From positions 5,915,001-5,979,000 of the forward strand of contig NC_059401.1 of the NCBI RefSeq assembly GCF_905220565.1: 64,000 nt of DNA. Direction: 5' to 3'. Origin of the DNA: Melitaea cinxia (taxonomy: Eukaryota > Arthropoda > Insecta > Lepidoptera > Nymphalidae). A program made the position numbers and the translations under genes. The notes below the pieces were generated by a model, which was given only the letters and a program-made list of their open reading frames with translations, made no database searches and was not told the origin of the DNA. Shown piece after piece: positions 39,601 through 50,722 of the stretch; positions within the stretch are counted from its first letter, which is position 1, and the number at the start of each line of letters is the position of its first letter.

Positions 39601-41967
39601 CACATATAGGTTTTTACAAGAATGTGCCAACTATTATACGGGGAAACTGAGAACAACTTATTCTATAATGCCTTAAAGGCAACTGAGCGATCATAAAAAC
39701 GTAGATTACACCTGCTATAATTACTGCATTTTCATGATTCCTATTATAGTATGGTCCAAATTAATTACTGATGATGTCTAAAACTATCACTTAATTGAAG
39801 TGTTAAGCGATAATAATAAGAACAACATGACACACTGGATTACAACACATTTATTATATTAGTTGTGTCGTTTGAAACAAATGTACGCATATTATTGGAT
39901 AATTTTTATTGTACGCTCTGTTAGTAACCATTATATACATAAATAAATAATTATCGATGAACGAAATAAAACTATGTGCTAAATAAGCTCTCATAGTTTT
40001 AACTTCCAAAATCAAAATTGTATTAATAGGATATTATTGTCTTAACAATAAATAATAAATATATAAATATCTATAACATACACACACGGTCGTCTGTTCC
40101 TATGATAGCAACTTAATGCTTGTGTTAAAGATTATTCCAAGAAATCTGTGTCGCCAATCCTCAAGAAACAATTGAAACCATTTGACTATCATTAATAAAT
40201 AATCGTTTCCAAAGAGTTTTGTTAAAAATTGGAATTAAAAATAAAAATACTTTAAAATATTCCGTGATAAGATTGCTGGGTATAAATTTTAGGAAATTTC
40301 GTGTTAAATATATGGTTTTGAATTACAATTAAAGGAAAACTCTTTAAGATGACAACATGATCGATGAAAGTAAAACTGTGTTAACATCAAATATTTTTTG
40401 TACCATTTTTATTAAATATTTTTCTTAACCCGTTTTATTTTTTTTAATTGTATTAGTTTATTTGTCATATTTTACAAAGTAAAATTTTCACAAAATTGAC
40501 CCTTAACACAGAAAACAAACAAGCAAATTAGCATGCATTATAGCCAAAATACTTTAAGATAAAAATAGGGATATCTTAGATATTTTTCGTCAGCATATGC
40601 GGGCAGCGCATAGCACCGATCATCAAGGGGAGAATTTGCGGACTCATCAAAACAATAAACAAAGTATCGGGACCCTATTTTATTATGTTATTATGCACGC
40701 CACCCTATGATTTACGCTGTATGCTATGCACTGAAAAAGGATTTTGGAAAAACACCTAATAAACGCATAAATTATTGAGAGTTGTAACAATTGTAAGGAA
40801 AATGGAAAACGGGAAGTAATAAATTAAAATAAAATAAAAACGTCATAAAAGGTTATTTGTTTTAAGTCAAAACTTTTGCTCTACATCTCATTGTTTAATT
40901 CTACATGTAATGATTGCTACAATATTCTAGTCTTAGTATACAGACACATACTAAATAAAAACATAATATATAAAGATTAGTCACGTAAATATCCATATTT
41001 TTATGTAATATATTTGCATGTTAAATTATTTTATTGGCACAACAATTAATATGAAGGTGTGAAGCATATCTTAACGGCCTACAGCGAGTGTTTTTCACCG
41101 CAAGATTATCAATCAAAAGGCATTTCCCAGTACAAATTTATCACAAGCGTCTTATTGTACTGCCGGATAACACAATATCCATCGGATATCCGGAGGGGAG
41201 CTCAACATCATATTTTTATCATCATTACATAGAAAAATTGAGACCACATTTATATGGATCGGACAATTATACTTAGTTTAAAATTTTCAATGTAAAATAT
41301 TTATGAACAGAGTATATAAATACAAACTCTTCCTTTTTTACAAAATATTCGTATTTATACAATTATGGTACTCCATCATATAGCTTATATTTTTAGTTTT
41401 TGTGTACTATAGTTAAATATATGAAGATATGATATGAATGATAGTGAATACAGTTTAGTACTTACTTAGACAGTTAGGTACTTAATAAAGGTACTATACT
41501 AATACTTTAGACCAAACAATCAAACTTAACGCTATACAAAATAGTATAGAACAAATATAAATGAACTCTTTAAAATATGAGAATAAAAAAATATACTATA
41601 TAAAGCCACGTCCATGTTAAGCGGCATGTTTTGATTCTCGTCCGGAGTATTTTTAACAGCGTTCTGCATCTTATTGGCTGATTAATGATTGCATAGTCAC
41701 CTTACTTCGAGTAAGTAATATATATATATATATAAAAGTATAAGCGATAATATTTCACAAGATCAATTGTAGCACGCAACTGAAAACACTCAATGCAACA
41801 CTTATTTCTCATTCCACATCTATTTTTTATTCATTCACAATACACACTTTTAATTACATTGAATTAGTTATCACATTTATCACTTATACGCTACTTATCG
41901 AGTAGCAACGTTAGTCATACAATAATTAAATAATAACTACTTCTTCATTAGAAATTATCATATTTAT
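39601..41967. other. AT-rich stretch without a recognised gene
   Basis: A 62-codon frame at 41088-41276 (+) has no recognisable content. GC-richer segments lie near 40590-40730 and 41150-41210. Confidence 0.4.
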
Positions 41968-42315
41968 AGGACAACAGTCCTGCCAATAGATGAGTACAAA
42001 GATGGCGACTGACCAACCAGAAAATTAGTGTTAGTTGTTCGGAAGATGACGTCTCCATCTATGTGCTCTTTCGGTACATTAACAAATAATTACAGAAAAA
42101 ACAATGCAACCTTATAAAATTATTCTAAGCATAAATTTAAATGATATCAGTAATTATTGGGTAGATATCCTGCAAAACAAATAACAAAGATGGCGACTTA
42201 TTAATCGTAAATGAATATTCACCGTTCGGAAGATGGTATCGCTTTCTTTGTACTGTTCCGGTATTAAACGAATAAAAAATAAGAGAAATATCGATACAAA
42301 GTCCAATATTTTAAT
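41968..42315 (+). repeat. Two-copy degenerate tandem duplication
   Basis: Copy 1 (41968-42125) and copy 2 (42166-42315) are offset by about 188 bp. They share in order tcctgc, acaaagatggcgact, gttcggaagatg, a cggta-tt-aac/aacg block, aataa-tta/aaaaataag and aatattt-like ends. Similarity between blocks is low, so the duplication is old. The frame at 42154-42345 (-) has no recognisable content. Confidence 0.6.
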
Positions 42316-42626
42316 AATTGTAATTACAAATTCAAATGCTAACACGATGTATTAGGAGTTTATGATATGCGAAACTTTAAGTAAAATACATTTTTTCCAC
42401 AATTTTAGTTATTATTGATTTAATAACTTATTATATTAAGCTGCAGTCGAATGTTAACAAATACAGTAATGGCTAAAACGGAATTTAGGATAATCGTGCT
42501 CGCAATTATTGCCTCTTGAAAAAACGTGTAATTTAAGTAATACTTAACTAGCATCAAATCATTAAAAATAATATTTATTATATACTGTGTATCTAAAAAC
42601 TTATAATTTATACCATATTACATATC

Positions 42627-42925
42627 ATCATCATCGTTTCAGCCTATTACCGTCCACGCTGGACATAGGCCTCATGTGTTTTGCCCATAGTCACCACGCT
42701 GGGCAGGCGGGTTGGTGACCGCAGGGCTGGCTTTGTCGCGCCGAAGACGCTGCTGCCCATCTTCGACCTATGTGTTTCAAAGCCAGCAGTTGCATGGTTA
42801 TCCCGCCATCGGTCGGCTTTTTAAATTCCTAGGTGGTAGTGGAACTGTGTTATTCCTTTGTCGCCTCTTAAGACACCCACAGAAAGAGAGGGGGAGGCTA
42901 TATTCTTAATGCTGTAACCATACCA
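42627..42925 (-). mobile_element. RTE-tailed non-autonomous element, family B
   Basis: On the minus strand it starts near ttggtatggttacag, passes cctctctttctgtgggtgtc, the taacacagttccactaccac block and ggcgggataaccatgcaact, and ends with tggacggtaataggctgaaa and (ATG)n. A 10-bp direct repeat attacatatc lies immediately outside (42617-42626 and 42926-42935). Related copies are at 52158-52476 and 60712-60932. The frame at 42712-42909 (+) is antisense to the repeat. Confidence 0.75.
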
Positions 42926-43355
42926 ATTACATATCCTATAGAAGAAATACCATCTACTCGAAACTAAGATCTGATCACTACATGTCAAGAAATTTGTCAT
43001 AGAAAACTTTGATACAACGGTGTTGATTCTAATTTTTTATTAAACCTTGGTATCAACTCTTACACGTGAACAAAATCGTGCTAGGCTGGATACGTGCAGT
43101 ACCGTCCAAAATTTTATAAGAGTTTTAAATAACGGTAATTTTCACATCACTGTTGGTTAAAAACATCACTATCCTTTGATCACAGATATCTACCAGAAAA
43201 GCAGAACACAGGCTTCCTAGTTAAAAGACTTCAGGTAATCTTTTCCGCAACGATTTTTAAAATAAAACTGTTGAGCCATGCTCTTGCCACTATCGACATT
43301 CCTGCTCTAATTGAGCTTAGTACATTAGCCGTGGTAATTGGAAAAGATCTACACT

Positions 43356-43562
43356 TCAGCCTATCGCAGTCCACTGCTGGACATAGGCCTCCCCATACAT
43401 CCCGGACTTCCGCAATCCTCATCCAGTCTACACCGGCAATCTTACGTAGATCGTCGGTCCAACGGGCCGGAGGACGTCCCACACTGCGTTTGCCAAGACG
43501 CAGTCTCGACTCTAGAACCCGTCTACTCCAACGGCCATCGGTCCTGCGACGCAGAATCGATT
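43356..43562 (-). pseudogene. RTE-clade LINE, reverse transcriptase C-terminus
   Basis: The minus-strand reading is ILRRRTDGRWSRRVLESRLR, then GKRSVGRPPARWTDDLRK, IAGVDWMRIAEVRDVWG. After VWG a 1-nt shift moves the usual EAYVQQWTAIG-stop into another frame, whose tga is at 43356-43358. GRPPARWTDDLRKIAG is the conserved C-terminal signature of RTE-type elements. The fragment is 5'-truncated at about 43562. The plus-strand frames at 43271-43685 are antisense shadows. Confidence 0.85.
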
Positions 43563-43810
43563 TTATATTTCAGAATATTTTTACTCGCAAAATTAAAGAG
43601 TCAGTTTTCCATGTTTGTTGATACTAAGTTACAATGGGTGCCAATTAGAGCACGCATATTTCTTGAGCCTTTTTTTAAGTTATAATCTTTTTCTCCAAGT
43701 TACTCGTTTCTAAATTTCATTTCAATCACACGGTACTGGACAACTACCTCATTTCATAGCTTTCTCCTCTCGATCCCTATTCCTAAAGTTCTGTCTCTAT
43801 CGACTGAATT

Positions 43811-43887
43811 ATGGGATGACTTACCTCATACTTGTTACTTTATAATTATTATTAAATATTTAACAAGTATGAGGTAAATCATCCCAT
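43811..43887. other. 77-nt hairpin with near-perfect 27-bp arms
   Basis: The left arm 43811-43837 and right arm 43861-43887 pair over 26 of 27 positions, with a single C-A mismatch at position 10, around a 23-nt AT-rich loop. The left arm contains cttacctcatacttgtta. The size and pairing suit a pre-miRNA-like or siRNA-generating hairpin, or a palindromic MITE remnant. Strand and transcription cannot be told from the sequence. Confidence 0.7.
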
Positions 43888-44000
43888 TTTTAAGATATAT
43901 TGTAAAATATTTTAATATAAAAATTCAAATTTCATATCGACATATTAGTATATATTGTGTGATAAAAAATGCACGTTGCTTGTCCAAACCTCTGTCTCAA

Positions 44001-44092
44001 ACCACCTCAGAAGCTTCACCTTATTCACTTTATTCACTACAGGAACACACCACTAATTGAGAGCAGTATCTGTTAGATGAGATATTTCAACT
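44001..44092 (+). repeat. 'caggaacacaacactg..gagagcagtat' repeat fragment
   Basis: Contains cactacaggaacacaccact, aattgagagcagtat and gatgagat, parallel to the longer copy at 56147-56300. Confidence 0.55.
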
Positions 44093-44125
44093 TTACGCTA
44101 GAAATTCGTCGGTCGTCGGTTCGTC

Positions 44126-44204
44126 GGTCTAGGAATAGGCATTCCTAGACCTAGCCTTCCTAGGCTATCCAGGATCACCCGTAAATGGATTCCCCTGCGA
44201 TATC
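44126..44204 (+). repeat. R1-like 3' UTR tail fragment
   Basis: Holds a perfect small hairpin (ctaggaat/attcctag) and the closing cccgtaaatggattcccctgc segment. The same elements end the R1-clade copies at 19162-19225 (minus) and 60281-60314. Confidence 0.5.
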
Positions 44205-44307
44205 AAAAAAAGGCTACTTTTATTTTAGAAATTTATTTATTTTCTAACTTTGCGAACTGAACAATAACTTTTTTGTTAAATTCCACGCGGACGAAGTCGC
44301 AGCTAAT
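44203..44307 (+). repeat. Truncated copy of the 17-kb 'gggcacagctagt' repeat
   Basis: Shares ttagaaatttatttatttt, gaactgaacaataac and ttccacgcggacgaagtcg with 17088-17417. Only the 3' third is present, and the gggcac motif is deleted. Confidence 0.7.
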
Positions 44308-47038
44308 TATTAAATATATTTGATTTGTGTATACAGTACGTATATTGTGAGTTTTTATAAAATATTAGGAGTATGTAATCATCAAACAAACAATTTTTAA
44401 ATATGGTATGACACTATATTGTTCTCAACAACATATTTTAAACGATTATTTTTCATATAAAAATTGTTCTAGTGGTCGTATAAATACGGTTCCCAGATTG
44501 AAAGATACCTTTTCTTCCCCTCAGTGTTTTGGTGGTATAGTTAGAAAACATTGTTTCATTAGTTACAATGTTCTTCATATCAGGTGTCGATATGTAATGT
44601 ACCTTCTTATGACCTGTGAATGTGTGAATGTGTCTTTAAATGACTTCCTTGCCCTTCATAGAAATATAAAACACGATTTTAATACAAATATATTAATATT
44701 TAACAATTTAGAAATAAAATGAAGAAGTAAAAAATAATAATGCCTATCTGTTTCCATTTGTCTTTATTGATTTAAAATTTAAAATTTGCATTCCTGTGCT
44801 CTTCAATTTTATTTTATTCAAACTATTTCGTAAATTATTATAAAATTAATCTATTTAATCGTAAGAAAAACATAAAAATTATACATTAAATTAAAAAATA
44901 GAGCAATGTTAAGGCTCTGTAAGTGAGAAATCAAATTTTATAACATAACGCCAGACACTACTCACTTAATACAATTTTTCTCTACAATTTATCCCTACGA
45001 GGAAGGTACTAATCAATCGTCTAGAAAGTTGGACCGATCAATATGCGAATCACCATATCGTGCATTATGAGACCGATTTTAAAATTTCACTTTTTCTGTA
45101 AAATCTGGTCCTTACAAATGGTATTCTGAAATTAGATGGGTAACATCTCTCTCAAGAGTCCGCGCCTCAAGCTACGAAGGAGGTGGATGAGGTGTGTCCA
45201 AAGTAAACCACGCCTACTGGCACAAGATAGGCGTGGCCTTTTAGTTGAAATATTAAAAATAATATAGAATTCATTCATCTTAAACAATCGTTTCAATATG
45301 AATTATACCATAAATATAATGTCAAAAAGAGTGTCCGAAAAAATTATTTTATAAAGTAACGTATTAATGTCTCGAGTAACAAAATAAATAATATTTAAAT
45401 TTGAATATTATATAAACCACTGACTATATAAGGTTAATTAAAAATATTTGTTATACTTTGATAATTAATGTATAATTTCTAGATGACGCTGTTTTTAGTT
45501 TCAAATAGACACCCATACCTTAATTTCTCTTATCTGATACTGAAATAAAAGCATAAAAGGGTTTCAAATCCCATACGATTAAAAAAAATGTACTACATAA
45601 CCCTACGTTAACTTAAAATGAAACTTAATTCTGTACCGCATTATATTTTTGTTTGTATATTTAAATTAATATAAAATAAAACAATGTATATTATCTAATA
45701 CTTTACGGAGAAATATCCAAAACCCAATGCTACGATTGTCCGGACTATATAATTTTATATCCAGGAAGGTAGGCGGGGCTTTCCCCGATGTTACGCGAAG
45801 TTTCCCGACAACGGACTATCCGTTGAGCAAGCAGATTGAACACCAGCTAAATGAGAGACTTACAACCAAATGTCTTTCCCCTCAGACGTCCTTAATAACA
45901 GGAGCGGAGGTGAGATGGGGAGATCAATCTAAAGTGGCGTATAGTGAGAAAATGCATGAAAATTAGAGGAAAAGGAATGCGCTAGGATATGTTACGTAAT
46001 TTCAGTCGAATGCCAGCGGTGTAGGGGAGAGCACGTTTCGTCAGCTTTTACTAGTACACAATAAACAACAACAACGTGTTTGAAGTCGTAAACAATACAA
46101 CTTTCGGATTTTTTCAAACTTCTGTGTTAAGGTAAGTGATAGTTTCATAGATTAAAATAGTGCATAATTCTATAGATATGGGAGAATTTAAATTTATTAC
46201 TAGCATTATTTTATATTGCAATGATTATTTTTAATTTAATACATTCTTTAATAAATTTTAACAGGAATATTTTTTATGTGATGTTATTTATGATCTACTT
46301 GAATTTAAACGTGTTCCCAAAATACATCTTTTATTTTTTATATAATCGTTTCAGTAAAATTTTTCATGGTTTTACACTTATAACAAAAATAACATTCTGA
46401 ATAATATTTCGTTTTCGTTTCCGTGATTTAAACATTTTTACTACCTATTCTTATTTGTGATACATATTTTACTTACTGTTTCTGATTTAATAATAATTAT
46501 TATTTGCTTGTTTTAATTCTCTTTCATAAAAAAAAAAATATTTGCACGGTTCTTTACGTTTACGTTTTTTTAAATCTCGATTTAACTTTTTTTTGCTTCT
46601 TATTATCTATCTCTATAATATTGGAAATTTGACTACTTGTTTTACTGTACTCTACTAATTAAAATGTTAAATCATTACAAAATTAGTAAAACAAGTTTGA
46701 GATATTACTGCTATAGTATTTATCTGTTATATTCCATTACTACTATTAGAAACACTCATAACACAAAGGTGGTTTCTAACATAGTTTGTAGTACTTGGGT
46801 TACCGAGCTTAACTCGGTATTTTTAGTAAATCTTGTTTTTTGGAAATCATATTTAAATAAGAATTACATAATTATAAAATATGAGTAACCTTTTTTCCGA
46901 CAATGATAAAAAATATAAATATATTTAAAATCAAAAATAAAAAAAATTATAATGATAAATTATAAATAATACTTTTCGATTTTACATACATTATTAAATA
47001 AAAAATAACGAGTGCAATTATAAAAAAAAGAAAAAATA
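44308..47038. other. AT-rich stretch without a recognised gene
   Basis: A 104-codon frame at 44408-44722 (+), a 79-codon frame at 45727-45966 (+) and an 83-codon frame at 46637-46888 (+) have no domain that I recognise. The 45727 frame lies in a GC-richer patch and is the least random of the three, but it has no supporting motif. A short hairpin lies at 45208-45236. Confidence 0.4.
45208..45236. other. Short 9-bp stem hairpin followed by T run
   Basis: Perfect arms ccacgccta/taggcgtgg around an 11-nt loop, followed by ccttttag. Unusually GC-rich for the neighbourhood. Confidence 0.5.
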
Positions 47039-47112
47039 ATCGATCGAGGATTTGAACCGTGGTTTTTTCAGGCGATCGCGACCGGCCGATTTCCTGAGCT
47101 ATTACAACTTTG
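47039..47112 (-). pseudogene. Degenerate tRNA-like sequence
   Basis: On the minus strand it holds an A-box-like tagctcaggaaatcgg and a B-box-like ggttcaaatcc at the normal spacing, then a T-rich run that could end Pol III transcription. The T stem and acceptor stem do not pair well and the anticodon loop cannot be set. Most likely a tRNA pseudogene or SINE head. Confidence 0.45.
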
Positions 47113-47188
47113 AAATTTACCTTCGTATTCTAATGATATTTTTTCCTTGTCTAAAAACTGATATAAAACGACATTTTCTAAAAATGAA

Positions 47189-47325
47189 TCCTAGCTAGAT
47201 TTATTTATCTCCCCCAAATCCCCTGTATACTAATTTTCATGAAAATCGTTGGAGCCGTTTCCGAGATTCAGATTATATATATGCATATACAATATATATA
47301 CAAGAATTGCTCGTTTAATAGTATA
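47189..47325 (+). repeat. LINE/SINE-like 3' tail repeat
   Basis: Contains ttttcatgaaaatcgttgga, gccgtttccgagattcagat and the AT-rich end tatacaagaattgctcgttt. This order is common in lepidopteran repeats as I know them. Confidence 0.6.
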
Positions 47326-48596
47326 TTATGATCGCTAGTGTCCAAACTATGTAGGTATTACTTCTATCAGTAGTATCTATTTCGGTTACATTATTTATAC
47401 TGCTAATAGCTACTTTGACATCTCATTGATAATATTAATTTTATAAACAAGTATAATAGAGTAAATTTAATTTAAAGATTTTTCCTTATAGCCCACGAGG
47501 CCCTTAATTAGTGGAAGAAAATTATGAGTGGTTACTTCTATGTTTAGTCTTTAATTTACTAACATTTCATTATTTTTATGGCCATATCAAACTATTTTTC
47601 ATTTTAAGCCTTTTATTTCCAGAATAAATATTTATCATAATATGTTAGAATATAACAAATAATTAAACCTAATGTTATTTTTATTAAATATAAATATATC
47701 TACAAAATGAAACGAAATAATTATATTATTAAATTAATATAAACTTTGTGTCATTATAAAAATTCACCACAACGCATACCAAGTAATGATTTTTGTAGAC
47801 AAATTAGTTATATTTTAAATCACATTTCCATAATTTTCGTAGTTATTATTAGTATGTGATAAAAATATGGCTCTCGCCCATTTTGTGCCTCATTGATAAC
47901 TCAGTTTTCTTACAGATTAGAGAATTTTTAAAATCTGTTAAGTTGATAGATATTTTTCGTAGTACAACTACTAACAATCAAGAAGAAAGTTTTTTTTATT
48001 TTTTAAAATATAAGTTTAAGTAGGCTATGAAAACTACCGAAATATTTGTAAATTTAGATGCTACCAAAAAGCTCACATATTCCAGCTAAGATAAGACACT
48101 TTTTTTCTATAAAACAAAAGAAAAAAGACTTTATCCCTGTAATAGGCTCTCTTATTACGATAATTATTATTAATAACACGATGCCAATAGTAAATAATAT
48201 AATTTACCATAAATTAATTAATACTAAAAATACTGCTTGAAATTTTTATTGAATACCTTAATACAACGCATCTTAAGCATGCAAACGCGAATTGTTTTTG
48301 TTGCATATCGGAATGCAACCCCTGTTTACGTCCCCCCGTTTACTGTTTACCGGGTATCACCCCTCGTCCCGCGGACGTGCACAACCGTACCCTGACTTAA
48401 TATCTGTGATTTTACTATACAAAATCGAGGTGTATTTCATAACTTTTTTTTTTTAATTAATCAGAAATTAAAATAAATAATTAGATGCCTTATTAAAAAA
48501 TTTAATAAAGGATAGTATTAAAATATTTAATATCATTGTCATATCTTGTTGATCAGTAAAATACTTGTTATTAAAATGTTCATGACAATTAAACAC
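47326..48596. other. AT-rich stretch, no gene seen
   Basis: A 60-codon frame at 48058-48240 (+) is not recognisable. A GC-rich patch with ccccccg and gtcccgcggacgtgc lies at about 48315-48385. Confidence 0.4.
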
Positions 48597-48860
48597 GCAC
48601 ATGACAAACATTTGTATTGGCCATACAGATGTTTGCCATGGTCTGGCTGTTTGTGCAGTCCTTGTGGATCTCCCCACCGTGCCTTGGAAAACAGGTTAAG
48701 CCGTCGGACCCAGTTGTTATCATGTACACCTGATAGCGATCGTTACTCATAATATATCCGCCAACTCGCATTGGAGTAGCGTGATGGATTAAGCTCTGAT
48801 CCTTTTCCTACATGCGGAAAGAGGCCTATGCCCAGCAGTGGGATATTACAGGCTGAAGCG
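48597..48860 (+). mobile_element. tRNA-derived SINE, headless second copy
   Basis: Closely similar to 26483-26755 from gcacatgaca to acaggctgaagcg but lacks the tRNA-like promoter head, so it is 5'-truncated. It shares cacctgatagcgat, ggattaagctctgatcctt and gaggcctatgcccagcagtg. A 3' fragment of the aaccgacttc family follows within 6 bp. Frames on both strands at 48468-48771 are by-products. Confidence 0.8.
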
Positions 48861-48865
48861 TGGCG

Positions 48866-48945
48866 TCCTTGACTATTTTATCGTTTACCTACGTTGTGTT
48901 ACTTGTTGATGTAATTGATGTCGATTTTTTTTTTCGTTTGCGAGA
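48866..48945 (+). repeat. 3' end fragment of aaccgacttc...gaagtcggtt family
   Basis: Contains cttgactatttta, tacctacgttgtgttac, gatgtaattgatgtcg and ttcgtttgcgag, the last 80 bp of the family seen at 31681-32293. Confidence 0.7.
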
Positions 48946-48995
48946 AACACAGTTATTTATTGTTTTTGGCTTTCAATTATAACTCTTATATTTTT

Positions 48996-49062
48996 AGGCT
49001 ACGGTAATCGCTTACCGTCAAGAGAGCCGTGCGCTTGTTTGTCAATCTAGTTATATAAAAAA
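48996..49062 (+). repeat. 'ggctacggtaatcgcttacc' repeat end
   Basis: Contains ggctacggtaatcgcttacc, gagccgtgcgcttgtttgtc and a terminal tataaaaaac. It resembles a lepidopteran LINE 3' terminus (the 'accatcagg..gtttg' type), assigned from memory only. Confidence 0.5.
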
Positions 49063-49828
49063 CTAAAACGTATGTATATTTAAAACAGATACAATATATA
49101 AATAATATAATTTATAATATATTTTAAAAATTAGTATATACGACAAAATATGCTACTTTTAAGTATAAGATACAATGTATGTGTCTTAGGTTAGCACATT
49201 TCGTCTGTATTAACATTTTAAAGTTTTTAACGCTTTAAAAATAGTTTTTTTTTTTTAATTTGCCAAAAGTGGTTTAAAGAAATGTAAAATTGTAGATTGT
49301 AAGTACCAAGCTCTGACTTCATAGGATTGAAACAGTACTGCTAACGAACGGTTTTGTATAAAGTGATAAAGTGTATATTGCGTTAATTAGTTCAAAACAT
49401 TGAGCTACGAATAAAATAAGTAATTTATTTAACCCTAAATTATAATTCATCGATCTTGTATTTTTATATAGAAAAATTTAAAAAAAGCGATAATTAAAGA
49501 AAAGCTGATCTAAATATTTGATTGGACCAGCCAGAGGGTAATAAGCTAACCGCGGCATGGATTAATAATTCAAGATTTGAACAATTGAATCTGCTCGTGA
49601 TACCTGTATTAAATATGCAAATAAGTTATTTATTCAAGGCGCGCCACTTCGACTCACAAAGGGGAGCTCTTTATGAAAACTTGCCGCTAATTTACTTGAC
49701 GCTCTTGTCGTATTTGTACGACTTACACGATGTCACGAATTTTAGGTTTATATTAAAGGTATTATCTCTATAATATATAATATACTATATAACATTTAAA
49801 CAGACAGTATGATACGAAGATTTATACC
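49063..49828. other. AT-rich stretch, no recognised gene
   Basis: An 83-codon frame at 49522-49773 (+) has no recognisable domain. It begins in a GC-richer patch. Confidence 0.4.
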
Positions 49829-50207
49829 GTGTGGTGTCGGACGAGTAGAATCCCTTCTTCTTCTTCTTCCCGTGGGGGTCGTAAGAAGCGACTGAGGGAT
49901 AAACCTGGCTCAAAATCATCACGGTCCTGGAGAAGGAAAACTTCATTTGAAACCTGGAATGAGGTCTCCGTCAAACATTTGTGGCATAGCTCTAAAATGC
50001 GAAAGACTCCTGCAACCGAACTGGCTCCACATCCGTATCGACTCGTCATTCCTGTGGGCCTAGCCAGTGAGATCGAGAGGGTGGCGCAGAGCTTAGGCAA
50101 CTTCGAGTTTTCCCGAAGAGTGTCCTAGGCGACACAGTGTCTATCTGACACTGTCTAAATCGTCTGCAATAGACGGACTAAGGCCAATGATGATGATAAT
50201 GATGATA
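49829..50207 (+). repeat. 'cccgtgggggtcgtaagaagcgactgaggg' repeat
   Basis: Its head resembles that of the family B elements (cccgtggg-gtcgtaag..gactaaggg), but the body differs (ctggctccacatccgtatcg, gcctagccagtgagatcgag). It ends with ggccaatgatgatgataatg. The 92- and 99-codon frames on opposite strands overlap almost completely, and neither shows a domain. Probably a LINE-derived non-coding piece. Confidence 0.6.
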
Positions 50208-50387
50208 CTAAGAGAATTACTTGTATTATAAAATCTTTTTAATAGGGTTTTTAATAGGTGTGTCTCACCAGCTGTAGATAAACCTATTTGACGGATGACT
50301 ATATCCAACAAATAAAAATTTATGATATACTTGATGTGCTCCACGGTTTGACTCACATTAGTTTAAGAAAAAGATGTACTAAAATAA

Positions 50388-50506
50388 GCCTTCCTCGATA
50401 AATGGGCTATCTAACACTGAAAGAATTTTTCAAATTGGACCAGTAGTTCCTGAGATTAGCGCGTTCAAGCCACAAACAAATAAACTCTTCAGCTTTATAA
50501 TAATAC
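50388..50506 (-). repeat. 'aaagctgaagagtttgtttg' repeat, minus copy
   Basis: On the minus strand: tataaagctgaagagtttat, gaacgcgctaatctcaggaa, tttgaaaaattctttcagtg and gatagcccatttatcgagga. A plus copy lies at 57772-57894. It abuts the actagctgtgcccgcgg repeat at 50507. Confidence 0.75.
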
Positions 50507-50722
50507 TAGCTGTGCCCGCGGCTTCGTCCGCGTTGTAATCAGTGTGTCACAAAGTTTTCCCGGCAAACTTCCAGTGGAACCCTCATCAAAATCGGCTTAG
50601 CCGTTCCGTAAGCCTTCCTCTTGAAGCCCTCTCTCCATTGGTGAAACCGCATGAAAATCCGTTCAGTAAATTTTAAGCGAATCGATCACATACACTTTTG
50701 GGACTTTGTTTTATAATACACT
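50507..50722 (+). repeat. 'ctagctgtgcccgcggcttcgtccgcg' repeat
   Basis: Head ctagctgtgcccgcggcttc; body catcaaaatcggcttagccg and gcatgaaaatccgttcagta; end gggactttgttttataatac. Non-coding. Confidence 0.75.

Noticed and set aside
43271..43685. Two plus-strand frames of 115 and 116 codons
   Set aside because: Both are antisense to the minus-strand RTE reverse transcriptase fragment, whose conserved GRPPARWTDDLRKIAG reading settles the coding strand.
44408..44722. 104-codon plus-strand frame
   Set aside because: No recognisable motif, and length alone is weak evidence. It could be revisited with transcript data.
49822..50128. Overlapping 92- and 99-codon frames on opposite strands
   Set aside because: Both read through a repeat ending in an (ATG)n-like tail. 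Neither has a domain.
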